Source: Hypomesus transpacificus (lineage: Eukaryota > Chordata > Actinopteri > Osmeriformes > Osmeridae). From it: DNA of 64,000 bases. Below, in pieces: positions 12,001-24,210 of this stretch. The notes under the pieces were generated by a model that searched no databases, was not told the origin of the DNA, and worked only from the letters and a program-made list of their open reading frames with translations. The DNA lies in assembly GCF_021917145.1 (NCBI RefSeq), contig NC_061077.1:14527420-14591419 (forward strand), given 5' to 3'. Position numbers and translations under genes: made by a program. The stretch's first letter is position 1, and each line of letters opens with the position of its first letter.

Positions 12001-15000
12001 GAATAATTTGCTGATGGGCCAAAGCAAATGCATTCTGGCAACAGAAAACATTAGGGCCTTGGCAAGTAAACAAGACGAACGTGAAATCAATATCACAGCC
12101 AGATGGTGGGATACAGAGTGAAAAGTAAATGCATTTGCATTAATGAATTTCTGAAACTCAACTCCCCTGGTAATGGCTGAACTCCCAGGACGTGGTGATT
12201 GTTTCCCTTTCTTACCTGTCCTCTGGAGTCACAGGGAGTGTGTGTGTAGAAGTAGTCGTTGGTCGTGCATGCAGGTCTGGCCTTGCAGCTTGCTGAGCCT
12301 GGCTCTGGAGCAGGGGAGCAGGGGAAAATTAGGTGCGTAGGCGCGCTCATGCACTCATACTTGCAGTTGCCGGCACACACTAAGATCCAGTGATATGCCA
12401 CACATACACTGAGTAACTTTATCGCACACCTATGCATTGAACCCTTCAAATGTGTACATTTACATTCACATGTCGTACACAATACATTTAACTTAAATTG
12501 CTAACGTGCTGAAATATACACATCCTGAGCACTAGGCAGCCAGTGGAAGTGAACAGCACGGAACATCTGCTCATACAGTGAAGCGTTCGTGGGTCCATGG
12601 GGATGCAGAAAGCTACCTGCATATTTGTCTTTCTCACACTGTTGGCAAACTGTGGCACCCTTGTTGGAATAGGAATCAGCAGGACAGCTGGCACAGTGGG
12701 CCGATCCTGGCTTGGCACTGTAGGTTCCAGGCTTACAATGGAAACACTCAGAGGTGTACGCGACCCCTGGAGGACGAGAAACCACATTATCTTTGGGGAA
12801 TGATTAACAAGGAACAGAGGTCTAGGCAGACCTTTTTTTTTTTTTTATTGTTGATTTGATTGTTCACTGTCAAGTACTGAGTGAAGTTTTTTTTGCAACG
12901 TTGATATTGTGTATTTTACAGTAAAAAAGAACACAAAGCTTCTAAAGTTCAAAAGGTTGGGTCAGCAAAGGCCTTCTGAGAATCATCAGAGAATGCAGAC
13001 CTGAAATGGCGATGTTGCGCAATAGCACAGGTTTGACAGCGCTGCCCATCAGGGCGAACCCAGCGCTCCTCCAGTACAGCACATTGTTGCCACTGTTTAG
13101 CTGGACCTGCATGTGGACACATGGACACACGCTCACACACACATAAACATCCACAAGTGTGAGTGTTCATCCCTATCAACACTCACAACCTCAGGACGCA
13201 TCAGGCTTTAAACAACGTTTGAAACGTGTGAATTTTAGAGTTGTATAAGAGCTCAATTTTGAAACATTTACCCGACAATTTGTAATAGTATGATATTCCA
13301 ATACCAAGACATGATGAGATGATTTCCTGGAAAGGGTGTTAGTACAAAACATATTTTGTTGGATCATATTAATAATTTAGTGTGTCGAGTGAAAAGCAGA
13401 GCACACTCACGCTGTAGGGAGTCCAGTCATTCTCAGACATCTTCATCCAGTGGCCCTCAGAGTCTGTGGACTGACACTGGTCATTCTGAACCTAATCAGA
13501 TGTAAATACAAGACAGTTCTGTCAATATTCACGTGCTGTGACAACAGCCTGTGAGCGCAGTGTTCACACTGAGACGAGGGGGAAGGGGGGATACCCACGT
13601 AGAACTGAAAGAAGATGCTGCTGTCGGGGTAGAAATACTCAAAGGAGACAGCGCCTGGTTTCTTCAGGCTCACTGCATAGGACAAGGTGGTGGTGCACTC
13701 ATCTGTGTTGGAGGCAATATAGTCACCCTTCGGTGTCCAAGTGGAGCTGCACATGAACAACAACGGCCAAACACAACATATCCAGTTAAAGCAAGATACC
13801 CCGCAACAGATGCATGAGCTGCATGCAACCTTTTCAATCGCTTCACCAAATATAGCCGGACGTCAGCCACATTAGGAGCCGCGGTCATAGGCGTACTTGG
13901 AACAGTTGGCGTAGATGTCGGATGCGTGCATGTTCATGGCATGGGTGACAAAGCCTGCAGGCAGGTCGTCCCACTCATCGAAGGCCACCCCTGTCCCGAG
14001 GGAATAGGTCCCAGCTGCACACTTCTGACACTCCTGGCTGCTCATGTCCAGGAACTCTCCTTCGCTACAGAAGAATGCTGGGCGGTGACAGGAAGGGGAG
14101 AGGAGAACAGATGGATGAGGATGAGAGGTCCAAATCAGGGAAATGGTTTAGTGGTAGACATGTAATGGTAAATGTAAGAGTTTTGATGTCCTGCACTACA
14201 AGAAGGTAAGGAAATGAAGGAGGTAGGTGAGAAGGTAATGACGAGATTTTATAACAACAGTCACTGTACAAGAAGAATATGTTATTATAAATGCTCTGGG
14301 CTAGTATCAAGGACGTCCAGAGGTGGGAGAGATGGGGGGAGGGTAGTACTCACTGCACTGAGTGCCTTTGAGAGGGTCAGGGAGGCCGGTACATGTGTCA
14401 GGCTTATTGGGCACTGCTACTCTCCAGCGTGATCCCAGCACATCACATTCTGTGTACTCAAAGTGGTAATCTGACTGCAAGGTAAAACCACACACACACA
14501 GGTGAGTGGACGGGACCGTTAATGAGAATCAGGAAAATGACAAACAAGGTTTTTTTATGAAGCGAACACACAAGTTTGTGTATAAAATGCATGGGAGCAG
14601 CTGTAAAGGCTTTGTGATACCACACATGCCCAGACCATATGAGGCCCCTATCCTATGGATTTGACAGTTGGTGTTAAATATTCAGTATTTATGACCTCTC
14701 ATTTAGCTAACTTATGGAAGCTCTACTTAAAATGTAAATGTGAGGAAACACTGTTGGAACATAGTCAGTTGGCACAATGAATAGCATCTGCAAAAAATTC
14801 TCACTAAGCCAGACCAACCCCATATTCAAATAGAGCGATTTAAGGGAGTCAATATTGGTTCAGTGGGCTGTCTAAACTGCTGTCTTAACCAACCTCACCA
14901 CTCTCAGCCAACAGGTCACCCCATAAGGTTGTTTACTCATGAAGTCAGCAAGGGAAAAGCCCATTAATGGAAAATATGTAAACATTATACAAATCCCGTT

Positions 15001-17638
15001 ACAATTGTTGTTAGAAGTTGTTACAATTACAGAGGGATAGTAGGAGTTAGGATGTTAGGTAAGGCAAGGACGTCTAGAAGTTTATCTTACTCAATGTGAT
15101 TTGAGTTACAGATGTAAACCAACAACAGCTTTATTCCCAATACCCAAAACAACAAACAAATACTAAGTATGAGTAAGGCTCAAAATGTAGGCTGCGAGCA
15201 CTTAGCTGTGTACAATTGCCCACTGCATTGAGCCATGAGATTAACAGTTAACAAAATAATACCAGTAGCCCTGTTACTCCCTCAGCTTGTTTTCTATTAG
15301 TGCTGCTACATTAACTTTCATTGTGCAAGGGGACAAGGAGTGTGTATAAGTGTGTGTGTGTTCATGTAAAAACAACACATCAATTTAGAGATGGGCTCCT
15401 GCCTAATCCTACTTTTCTATAAACATTAAGGATACCAAGGCAACAGGACATGGTGACCCTCTTTCTGTATGGTCATAAAGGTGACCATGTCTGCCAACAA
15501 ATTCACCTGATGAATACAATCTGCCTCGCTGTCCCTTTCCTAAGTCTGTCTTTAAGCTCCCTCACCTTGATGCAAATGTACCGTTTAATGAACTTGGGAA
15601 GGCTGTCAACAACACTGTTGTGTAAAATGATCTACGTCTTCAACCAATCTTCAAAGTTCCAAAAATGGCCCTGGAACTCGGCAAAGTTTGATGCAAAGTG
15701 TTTATTGGTCTTCAAGGCAGGGCCGTAATCATAATATATATCCCCCCCCCCCCCAATATTCAAATCTGGTCAAAATGTCCCCCCCAATATATTGATGAAA
15801 TTGATGAAAATATGAATAAAATATAATTGTGCTGCACTACAACAGGCAACCCAATATTTTTTCTTTCTATTTTTTTTTTTTTTTAAAGTTCTCAGGGCGG
15901 GACCCTCAGACTCCCCAGCAGATTTAATCCCCCCCAATGTTGACTCCATGGCTACGGCCTTGCTTCAAGGTGACAAAAATCCCAACAAATGTGAGCTGAT
16001 CCCAGGACCACCTGGTCTTTTACTCTCCAGGCATGCACTTATATACTGTTGTATGTGCCCATCTATTTTCTTATGTTATTTTACTATTGGTAATTTCAGA
16101 TGCTCATTCTCAAATCTTACTCATACCACAATTGGTCACTTGTTCTGGGGGTTTCAGATTTCACATGCGCCTGAGCTTTGGCGCCTTTGACCTTACTTAC
16201 ATTCTGAGATGTACAGTTTACTGCTGGATGACACCAATTAGTGTTTCTCTTGAAACGGATTCTGTAACTCATCATTCTCATTTTGGTCTCACTGAGTTTA
16301 TAGGCAAGTTTGTGTCTTGTGGCAGCCATATATCCTGTATATACAGTATTGTTGACAGTTATCTGGGAATTTGTGTTAACTGCTATTGTTAAACAGAATA
16401 GTTTTTTTATTTATTAAGCTGGTAGTACTTACTAGTTCTCTGACCACTTACATTTTTTGCAAACAAAACATAATTAGGAACTGGCTACTCCATTGCAATG
16501 GGATTGAGATAGGCTGTTCAAGAATATCAAGGGTAAAGTTTTGGCCCAGTCATGTACCATGATACTGTATCAGTCCATCACAGCAGGTCATTCACACATG
16601 GGCTTATGTACACTCATAAAAAAAGGAAATGTTTCAACATTATCAAAGAGAACAGTTGTTATGCAAATATAAAGAAAATGAAGGAGACTGTAGGTAGTTG
16701 TTTAACTGTGCAACTCAGCACTTGCTTTTTCCGGCCTTACAAAATGACAGCTGTACAATTTAACTAATGCTAGACTAAAATATAATCCAGACCATGTGTG
16801 AAGTGTACTCAAGTCGTTTTCAACAACTCATGATAAGAAAAATCGAACAAGAGGGTTTATGTACTGAATTTTAACCCATTATTGACACTCTTTAAGTTTA
16901 CCCTGACATTACAGGTGCATTGTACCCCTTCCTCTTTGTTAGTGAGTTACCTTTCAAAATGCATTTATAAACGTACATTGTAAAATACACTGTCATTTCA
17001 TAATTTGATATTCCAGTTGCCTAATGTCATAAAGATATGTCAAATATTGGCTAGACTAAAATATAATCCAGACTAGTGACACCTGTTGGTTTCCCACAGG
17101 TCTTGAACCATGTGTGAGGTGTACTCAAGTCGTTTTCAACAACTCATGATAAGAAAAATTTAACAAGAGGGTGTATGTACTGAATTGTAACCCATTATTG
17201 ACACTCTTTAAGTTTACCCTGACATTACAGGTGTATTGTACCCCTTCCTCTTTGTTAATATGAGTTACCTTTCAAAATGCATTTATAAACGTACATTGTA
17301 AAATACACTTTCATTTCATAATTTGATATTCCCCTAATGTCATACAGATATGTTAAATATTGGCTGCTCAAATTACATGCTCTTCTTAGGATTCAGTGTG
17401 GACAAAATAGGGCAAATTACCAACCATGATAGGGGCAAACATTATCAGATCGTATTCAATACATTACTTTTCAATATAGGTAGGACTAGACTAAAATAAT
17501 GGAGTCGTTATCTGCAAATAATGTATTCGCGTTCCTTACCTCTTTACACATGGGCAGTTCCCGGGACGCATCTATTTCGACAAAAAAGAACATAAAAGTG
17601 CAAAGTGAAGCTCGGAGCATCTTTGCCTCCACATGCAT
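6055..17638 (-). CDS. elapor1: Endosome/lysosome-associated apoptosis and autophagy regulator 1
   Basis: 22 coding exons, read downward: 17638-17540, 14474-14354, 14077-13897, 13746-13599, 13491-13411, 13106-13001, 12766-12617, 12304-12216, 11931-11754, 11189-11061, 10716-10626, 10437-10332, 9819-9682, 9340-9077, 8884-8708, 8538-8388, 7956-7863, 7760-7659, 7274-7148, 7025-6847, 6416-6251, 6123-6055. They join in frame to 981 codons (human about 1013). The protein is a type I membrane protein of the trans-Golgi and endolysosomal system (KIAA1324/EIG121). A hydrophobic signal segment lies near residues 7-20, followed by a long cysteine-rich lumenal region with growth-factor-receptor-like repeats ([18 protein letters not shown]). 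One transmembrane helix sits near 879-898. The cytosolic tail contains YSKL, a YxxPhi sorting signal, and ends near [18 protein letters not shown]. Met1 is the first in-frame ATG; Met7 (17620) is an alternative start. Neighbourhood with cfap276 supports ELAPOR1 over its paralogue ELAPOR2. Confidence 0.96.
9990..10203 (-). repeat. tRNA-derived SINE in elapor1 intron 12
   Basis: On the minus strand the sequence starts with a tRNA-like head: TGGCTGAGCGGTT is the A box and GGTTTGATTCCC is the B box. It continues through 'gccttgggcaaggcacttct' to a 3-prime part with 'cattta.ccgacgc' character. Shorter relatives lie at about 29297-29400 and 60524-60590. The insertion sits within the intron between exons 12 and 13 and does not touch the splice sites. 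Confidence 0.65.
15718..15962. mobile_element. Complete 245-bp hAT-like MITE
   Basis: An 8-bp direct repeat, cttcaagg, flanks the element at 15710-15717 and 15963-15970. The ends are imperfect inverted repeats: CAGGGCCGTAATCAT on the left, and CAAGGCCGTAGCCAT reading inward from the right. An 8-bp duplication with ends starting CA(G/A)GG is characteristic of hAT transposons. The interior has two C-runs and a T-run and no coding capacity. The right half matches the fragment at about 4170-4259. Confidence 0.75.
16769..17366. repeat. Tandem duplication of about 281 bp in elapor1 intron 1
   Basis: Copy 1 is about 16769-17050 and copy 2 about 17051-17366. Both carry 'ctagactaaaatataatcca', 'gtgtactcaagtcgttttca' and 'cattataaacg'-type strings in the same order. 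Copy 2 has about 35 extra bases near its start. A third start of the unit ('actagactaaaat') appears at about 17486. The few mismatches suggest a moderately recent duplication. No coding content. Confidence 0.8.
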
Positions 17639-17994
17639 GTAGATCTAACCAAGTGGCGAGTTGGTGCGATGACTTTAGAGTTGAACCTGTGCCACGACTG
17701 ATCAGGTTTATCAGTCCTAGCCTACTGGTAGACGGATGTCTCCGCCTCTTTTAACCAAATAGATTGTCATGTGAATTACAAATAATGACGGTTGTATATT
17801 CTACGTTTATTGTTTGAGTCAATGTAGGCCTACATTTTAGTTTTTTTATTTGTAATAATATCCTTAATGGTCCCTGCTTTGCAAGCATGCTGTTGTGACA
17901 GGCAGCCCTTTTCTTGTGCATATTGAATCAAAATAAATGTAATTGTGCATTAAATATTGTTATAAAGAGCACACACGCACATGCATTTAATGGT

Positions 17995-18001
17995 GGTGTG
18001 T

Positions 18002-18032
<31 letters not shown>

Positions 18033-18036
18033 GGGG
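17995..18036. repeat. (GT)n microsatellite fused to a G21 run
   Basis: About ten GT units run directly into 21 consecutive G residues. The G run could form an intramolecular quadruplex and is expected to be length-unstable. It lies inside the bidirectional promoter, about 110 bp from the cfap276 start codon. Confidence 0.9.
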
Positions 18037-18044
18037 TCACACCG

Positions 18045-18058
18045 GATCTCCTAGCAAC
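18045..18058 (-). promoter_or_regulatory. Candidate RFX X-box
   Basis: On the minus strand the 14 bases read GTTGCTAGGAGATC. The X-box bound by RFX factors is an imperfect palindrome, RYYNYY-N(1-3)-RRNRAC. The first half matches fully and the second matches except for one base. RFX factors drive ciliary genes, and the neighbour cfap276 is a ciliary gene. This is a motif match only. Confidence 0.35.
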
Positions 18059-18147
18059 CATGAGTTGGTAAACATTCTCGACGGCACCGTTCATAGGAGT
18101 TTGGTGGCGAACGTTTTTCCATCGGTTTTATTCCGGCATTTTTGACA

Positions 18148-19161
18148 ATGCCAAGTCAAAGAAATCCTTTTCCATTTCCCAAACATGAGAACGACATTAC
18201 TTTCAGTGGGGCAGATGATGTTCAACTGGTAAGACCCACATCTGAAGAACTATTAGGTATAGCCTAGCTTTCCAGATAAATGTTACTAGCTGTAGCTCTA
18301 CGGACAAAATCAAATGAATTTTAACTGCAAACAAACTTACTCTAGTCTACTACTGGTACTAGTCTAGTTTACTTGTACTTGAAGTACAACTTCAAATTGT
18401 TTTGGCATATTTCTCTCCAACAACAGACTGCGACATTTGATAAACCAACACACCTTGCGCAAAATGACCAACCGTGGTGTCGTCTCAACGATACGTCTAC
18501 TTTGGCCAGCACCAGGCGGAGTGTCATGCATTACAACAAGCAGGTCGGCCCAGCTCACCATCAAGTAGGCTACCAAGCCCAAGATTATGGCAAATAATCA
18601 GTTTTATCCCTTTTACCAAGGCACCAAAAGACAGCCTAGACTTCCACCTAAAATCCATCTATGATCACCACCAGGAGTTCATGCTTAGTAAGAACCAGAC
18701 TTTATACCAGAAGGAGACTCTCTTACAGGACCATGACCATGGGTGAGTTTGATGGAGGGGTTTGGTGAATTTTAATTAAATAATTAAGAAACATAATTTT
18801 CTTAAGATGGTTTATATGAAACGTGTCCTTAGTGGTTCAACTCCTTAAACTAACCGTTCTACTTTGTAGTAGACCCCTAAAGAACCGTGTGACGTTTGAG
18901 GAGCCAACCAAACAGATGGATTTTAAAGTATGGATGAACTCTCAGAGGAATTCACTTTGCAGCATTCAAGGGGCGATAGGTGAGTTGTAAAAACAGTGCC
19001 AGGCTTTATTTTAACATGGGTTTACAAGTAACCCAGTTCAAGCTAGGGCGTGTATACCCCTTGATTAAAACAATGCCTTTGTCTGCCTAGAATCTCATCA
19101 CAACGCCTCAACAAACAGGGGCTACTCAAGAAAGCATGACGGTGGCTTCTACTCAATCTAA
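18148..19161 (+). CDS. cfap276: Cilia- and flagella-associated protein 276 (C1orf194)
   Basis: Five exons (18148-18228, 18427-18543, 18621-18742, 18873-18979, 19091-19161) join in frame to 165 aa; the human protein is about 169 aa. The start [11 protein letters not shown], the [21 protein letters not shown] segment, [17 protein letters not shown], and the tail [19 protein letters not shown] all match the family as I know it. The protein is a small microtubule-inner protein of ciliary doublets, and human variants are linked to Charcot-Marie-Tooth neuropathy. Exon 2 has two possible in-frame donors (18544 or 18565). I chose 18544 because it joins ...YNKQ directly to APKD, as in the human protein. 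It is divergently paired with elapor1, as in human 1p13.3. AATAAA lies at 19248. Confidence 0.92.
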
Positions 19162-19247
19162 TCACATTGAATATCTCACACTACATTCTATAACCCCAAA
19201 ACAATGCTGCGAAAACCATTTGATGTGTAATTAAATGTGTATAATGA

Positions 19248-19253
19248 AATAAA
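19248..19253 (+). promoter_or_regulatory. Poly(A) signal of cfap276
   Basis: AATAAA lies 87 bases after the cfap276 stop codon, giving a short 3-prime UTR that is usual for a small ciliary gene. Confidence 0.65.
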
Positions 19254-19259
19254 CGTTTT

Positions 19260-20900
19260 AGAGCACGTGTCTGACTCTTGCCCGATAGTCATTATTGTCG
19301 TCTTCTGCCAGCTAGCTACATCATGGTATAGCAAACATGAAAAGAACCACAATTTAGCTTACCAACAAGTCACACTAGCCGATAAATATTTTATTTAAAA
19401 CATTCTGTACAATATCACATGGCTAGTCATAAGATCCGTTGTTTGACCCTTAATTCAACAAACGTGTAATTAGCGTCCCCGTTGTTCTATCTACGGTACG
19501 GTAGCATTAGCTAGCTAGCTAGCGAGCTCATCTTCTTCGTCCAAATATCGTGGTCCACAAGTTTTGAATTTATGGTAAGATCAGAATCGCTTCTATACTC
19601 ATTGGCCGGGAACGGCACTAGTATATCTGATCAATTCATCATTTCTGACCACAATTTAGAAATTGTGGAGGCCCTGGAATCAGTGAAATGCCTCATGCAC
19701 ACCGCCATTACTGGCTCGCAAGTCGGATTCTATCATTTCTGAACCAGAGGAAGGCCCGGCTCCGTCCAGATCAAATAAGATCACTGTGTAGTTTTAAGAG
19801 AAACACAAAAGACGAACATTCACTCTCGCTCATACATATTCACGCTCACAAGCATTCGCACGATCACACGAACACAACCACACCAGCCATTCAACTCAGT
19901 CAGAACATGACCGGACGTGTACGCAAGCACAGGGAATTATGGGAAATAGGGTTGATTTAAAATGTTGAGTGCCCTCATGTGGACATAAATGGAAGCGGAG
20001 ACAAGAAGGATGAGAAAGCCTACAAAGCTGATGGCAAGTTTAGACAGATAGACTCTCCAGCACACAGTCAGTAGCTGACCATGTACAGATCATTAAGGAG
20101 TACATCGTTTTCTATTCTACATGGGATGCAAAACACTTTAAAACCAACATGCTGTATATACATTATAACACCAACACACAAATAAACAATTGCAGCAAAA
20201 GAGCTATTAGAGAAGAACCACTTGTTTGGCTAGGACTGCACCATTGCACCATTGTCAACCACTACTGAAACATATCTACAATAACCTGGCGACCACACTG
20301 GTAACATTATAATACACCCTATTGTGCAATCATGATGGCACCCTGATATAATTGGGTTTCACGTTTATCAGTGTTGGCTGTGAAGACATCGTTTTAGGGT
20401 TAGCATAAATAACAGGTACAGCTTAGTAGGGTTTTTAAGTGTGGCCAGTTTTAAAACAGCATTAAGTATAGATTATTTAGACTATAACAAATACTCAAAG
20501 AAAACATTTTGTGCTATTTATCACATGCATGTGGGGGATGTCTTTTTTACCAGGTAACATAATAGGTGTACAAAAGTAAAATAAAACCCAAAATGTAAGA
20601 ACAATTCTTAAAATGTATTTTGTGTGTCCAGTGTGGACAAAGTAATTGGAGGTTATGACAATCATATTAAATTAAAGATTAGAGATAATACTTGTGACAG
20701 GAGCCGGAGGGTTACATTTACATTATGATACTTTTGATAGTTATCCTGTACACTTTCTATATGCACTACATAAACATCACAGTTCATTTAAAACGCCAGC
20801 AAAACCACTATGGGTTAACTTATTCTTTTTTTAATAATCAACTCAGGAAGCTCTATGTTCACCGTCAGTGCAACCGTGGGGGCAATACTCGGTATGGGCT
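19260..20900. other. Intergenic, no gene seen
   Basis: Beyond cfap276 this is AT-rich sequence. A short 'gctagctagctagctagc' run lies near 19507. No splice-consistent exons were found. Confidence 0.55.
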
Positions 20901-20904
20901 GTGT

Positions 20905-22270
20905 GCCATCTGTACATTAACTCTCTGGTGGAGAGACAGACATGAGCAGATGACCAGTGTTAATCTTTTTGTTTGTGCATTTGCATTTGTGATTTATGTT
21001 TTTACATACCTGTTGGATGTCCAAGGCCAGCCTTGGGTTGGGTGGGGTGGGGATGTCCTTTCCTCTGATGTGTGCCATGATGTGTTTGTATTTCCAAAAG
21101 GCCAGGCCGGCTGTGGGTAGACCTGTCCTGACGGCAAAGCTTCTCCACTCCTTGTATACCTTCGGGGGGTCCCAGTAGTTGGTCACAGTGTGGTTGATAG
21201 CGGTGTTAGTGATACGGAGTGCTCTGTGTATGGGAGTGACAAAATACCTCTCGAAGGCTCCTGACTTCCTGTCCTGTTTTTTGATGTTGATGACCAGATT
21301 GGAGAGGCCCTGAAGGGCACACCCTGATGATGTTAAGGATGTTTAGGACCCCCCCTTCCCTCTGCGCTGTACATGATGGTCCTCTTCAAGCGCTCCATGG
21401 TGCTCCCCCAGATGAGGTGAACATCATATGCTCAATGGTTTTGCTCATCAACCAGTCCGGGGTAAACACCCTGCCGACATACAGGAGAATGAGGAGGATT
21501 ATTGCCTTTAGGATCAGGATCTTACCTGTCATTGTGAGAGATCTTTTGCTTCGCGTGGCTGAAGGTGTTGGCCCAGATGAGGGTCCCTTTCCCATTGTTC
21601 TGGTAGGTTACTCCGAGCAGCTTGATGTTGTCTATCTTTACAGCGAAAGAGGTGGTTACTCGATCTGTCTAGTATTACGATAGGCACAGTTCGCTCTCAC
21701 CTCGGTTTACCAGGGCGCCAGTAGCTGCACTGTAGTCTTCCACCACTTTTGTTGCCGAGGCGATTGATCGATTATCTACGATGGTGATGTCTGGGCCCCT
21801 GGGAGGTGGCAACGCTGGATGAAGTGGTGGATCTGATTTGACAGAGAAAAGGCTCCAGCTAGATCCTGGAGACCCTTGTCTGACCCCAGACCAGATGGGG
21901 TCAGTCAGGTGTTTGTTGACCAGGACTCTGCTAGTGATGTTGTCGTAACAGAGCCTGGTCCAATGGATGAGGTGTTGGGGGAAGTTCCTCCTGCCTAGCA
22001 CCTCCTGCATGAAGCAATGGCTCACCCAGTCGAAAGCTTTCTCTTGGTCGAGGTAGAGGAGCGCAAAGGGGGACCTCCGATCCTAGGTGTGGTAGATGAG
22101 GTCTCTCACCAGGAGCAGGTTGTCATTGATGGACCTGCCGGGGACGCCAACGGTCTGGGTTGATGACTCCGGGGAGATGGGTCTGGAAGCACCACATGAG
22201 GGTCTTGGTCAGGAGGAGGTTGATGGGGCGTGGACAGATGTTCCTTGGTCTCTGATAGCTCCCGGTTGAC
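20905..22270 (-). mobile_element. Degenerate Tx1-like LINE reverse-transcriptase remnant
   Basis: Several minus-strand frames in 3-prime to 5-prime order form one broken non-LTR retrotransposon ORF2. Around 22025-21850 lies SHCFMQEVLGRRNFPQHLIH with IWSGVRQG, which is reverse-transcriptase domain 4/5. Around 21780-21680 lies ASATKVVEDYSAATGALVNR. Around 21540-21450 lies LTMTGKILILKAIILLILLY. Around 21186-20990 lies a tail with VYKEWRSFAVRTGL. Frameshifts separate them, and the expected D-D catalytic pair is spoiled (ITIVDN). The style is that of fish L1/Tx1-clade LINEs ('149 kDa protein' family). No endonuclease domain is visible, so it is a 5-prime-truncated dead copy. Confidence 0.75.
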
Positions 22271-23799
22271 GTTGAGGAATCAGCTACATTTTCAATTAAA
22301 ATGTGAAAGTTTGTGATGAGTGATAGTAGCTAACTAACATAATTTCATCACAAAATTGGGTTAAATTTGAGCGGGGTTGGTTGGCACAGTGCTTTAGAAG
22401 ATATAGGAATTTAATCAAAAAGTGGTAAAACATGTATTATAGGTGTGATCGGGGAGAGGGGCTACTAGGAGGGCTACTGTTAGGCTACTGTTGGGGTTAT
22501 TGTCCCTTTCAAAATGTTGTCCAATAAGAACATTGTTGTCAACATTCCGGTCTTCAGTCTTTTTGCCTAATCCTGAGGATTAGGGATAGGGTTAATACCT
22601 ACATTCCTTCTAATGAATTGCATAAAACATGATATTGAATGATTAATTGGTTAAACTATTCTATTAAATGTTCAAATTGTTTCTATTGCTTGCTTCATTT
22701 TGTGTAATTATAGCATTTGAACATTGTGCCAACCAACCCCATATTGTGTGCCAACCAACCCTGTGATGGGGCTGGTTGGCACAAATGCACAACATGACTT
22801 TAATCACATATCACCACATTTTGAAAATATTTGTGTACTTTTAAACATATACAATTATAGCTTAGACCATAACGTTTCATTTGCTGCTGGTTAGAATATT
22901 CTAACATAAATGATGCCAGAGAAATATGGCAGACAGTGAAAAGTGTGCCAACCAACCCCGGTCTCCCCTAGGCTACTTATTATAATTTAAAACGTATAAT
23001 TACAGTCCACAAATGACCCATGATCAACCATCATTTTTATGATAGCTTAAGGCGACGGTTGTTGTGCTTTTCAGCAAAACGTTTCACAAACGATATGTGA
23101 GAGTAAGTGGATTTTATAGTACTGCTTAGCCAATCATATCAAAATTATCGATCTCCCAACTGGCACTGTATTGTGTGTTGTAACGTAGACTAATGTTGTC
23201 TAAACAGCGACCATCAGAAAACGTTAATGGATACAAACAATATATTTAATTATTTTATTAGGCTGTTCTTGTCTTTACTAATATCAAAACTAATCAAAGG
23301 GCAGAGTGCTCTTACAAATCACAAGGGAGCAATTTGACTTTTGGCTAACGTAATAGACTCACTGTTTTTGCTGATGCTGAATCGTCTTTAGCATACATTA
23401 AATTCATTACAAATGTAACTTTAACTTAAACATACGTGTTTAAATTTCACCTGGGGAAACCTTCAGAGGCTCGGGGGCAGCTCAGTCGCTCCAGTCTTTG
23501 CCGAGATGCAGGGCCACTGCACCGTAGCAGACTAGCTGTGTGCGAGCCAGACTGTGTGAACACCGCTCTGTACGTTGGATGTTGGGACGTAGTTAAGTAT
23601 TTGCAGGGGGCTAAGAATACATTAAAAAAATAAAAATGTTCCCTTTCGGTAAATGTATTGTTCAGTTCAATGTTTTGAGAAGCTTGTGGACAGAGTGGGG
23701 GGGGGGGGGGGGCAGCTGCCCCACCTTGCCCCCCTGTAGATCCGCCTATGGTGGGCCTGTAAGTTCTCAAATTGGCCTGAATGTGATTGTTCACAGCCT

Positions 23800-24210
23800 G
23801 TGCATCTACATGGGCACATAGTCAGTTCTGCAACTGAACCATGCTTTACTGTGAATAGGTGGTGGGCCAAAGCTCAAAATTGTGCATTTGAACGATCCCT
23901 GGCAATGGAGGAGCTGGATCGCTTTGAAACTTTTCTACAACCCTTACATTTTTCGGGGGCATTTCCATTTTTCAAGGAACAAACATATCGTTTTTTTATC
24001 GACACAGGCATGTTTTCCGGACAACTATGGTCCCCATCCAATAAGAGCTCAGGTGTACGATTGGCGGATTTTATGAAGGTGACACCTTTCCACCAATCGT
24101 ATACCCCGATATTCAAGGCGAGTAAAGTAGGAAGTAAACATTCACGTGTGCATTTTGGTGAGCCGGTATATTGTCAGTGGGTGACTGGGCACATTTTTGG
24201 AAAAAAGTAA
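23800..24210 (+). other. Unrecognised 136-codon open frame
   Basis: The frame runs from ATG 23800 to TAA 24210. It encodes a polar peptide with several aromatic patches (GAFPFFKEQTYRFFIDTG, YCQWVTGHIF). I recognise no family. The minus strand over the same interval is also open for 80 codons, so the openness may reflect composition. It sits among transposon debris and could be part of an uncharacterised mobile element. There is no clear promoter, splice or polyadenylation context. Confidence 0.2.

Larger units (their letters stand above)
14475..17539 (-). other. elapor1 intron 1 (3.07 kb)
   Basis: This is the longest intron of elapor1. It holds a complete hAT-like MITE (15718-15962) and a diverged tandem duplication (about 16769-17366). 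The reading frames within it are short and look random. The size and position, directly after the signal-peptide exon, are those expected for a first intron that may carry regulatory sequence, but I see no specific element. Confidence 0.6.
17639..18147. promoter_or_regulatory. Shared head-to-head promoter region of elapor1 and cfap276
   Basis: The two start codons face away from each other across 509 bp, so this interval must hold both promoters. It contains a GT microsatellite running into a 21-base G run (17995-18036) and, 90-100 bp before the cfap276 ATG, a candidate RFX X-box on the minus strand (18045-18058, GTTGCTAGGAGATC). No clear TATA box is seen for either gene. Confidence 0.6.

Noticed and set aside
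13868-13896. Extension of elapor1 exon 3 past 13897
   Set aside because: Continuing gives an in-frame TAA and no usable donor. Using the GTACGC donor after CCAA restores the conserved frame into exon 4.
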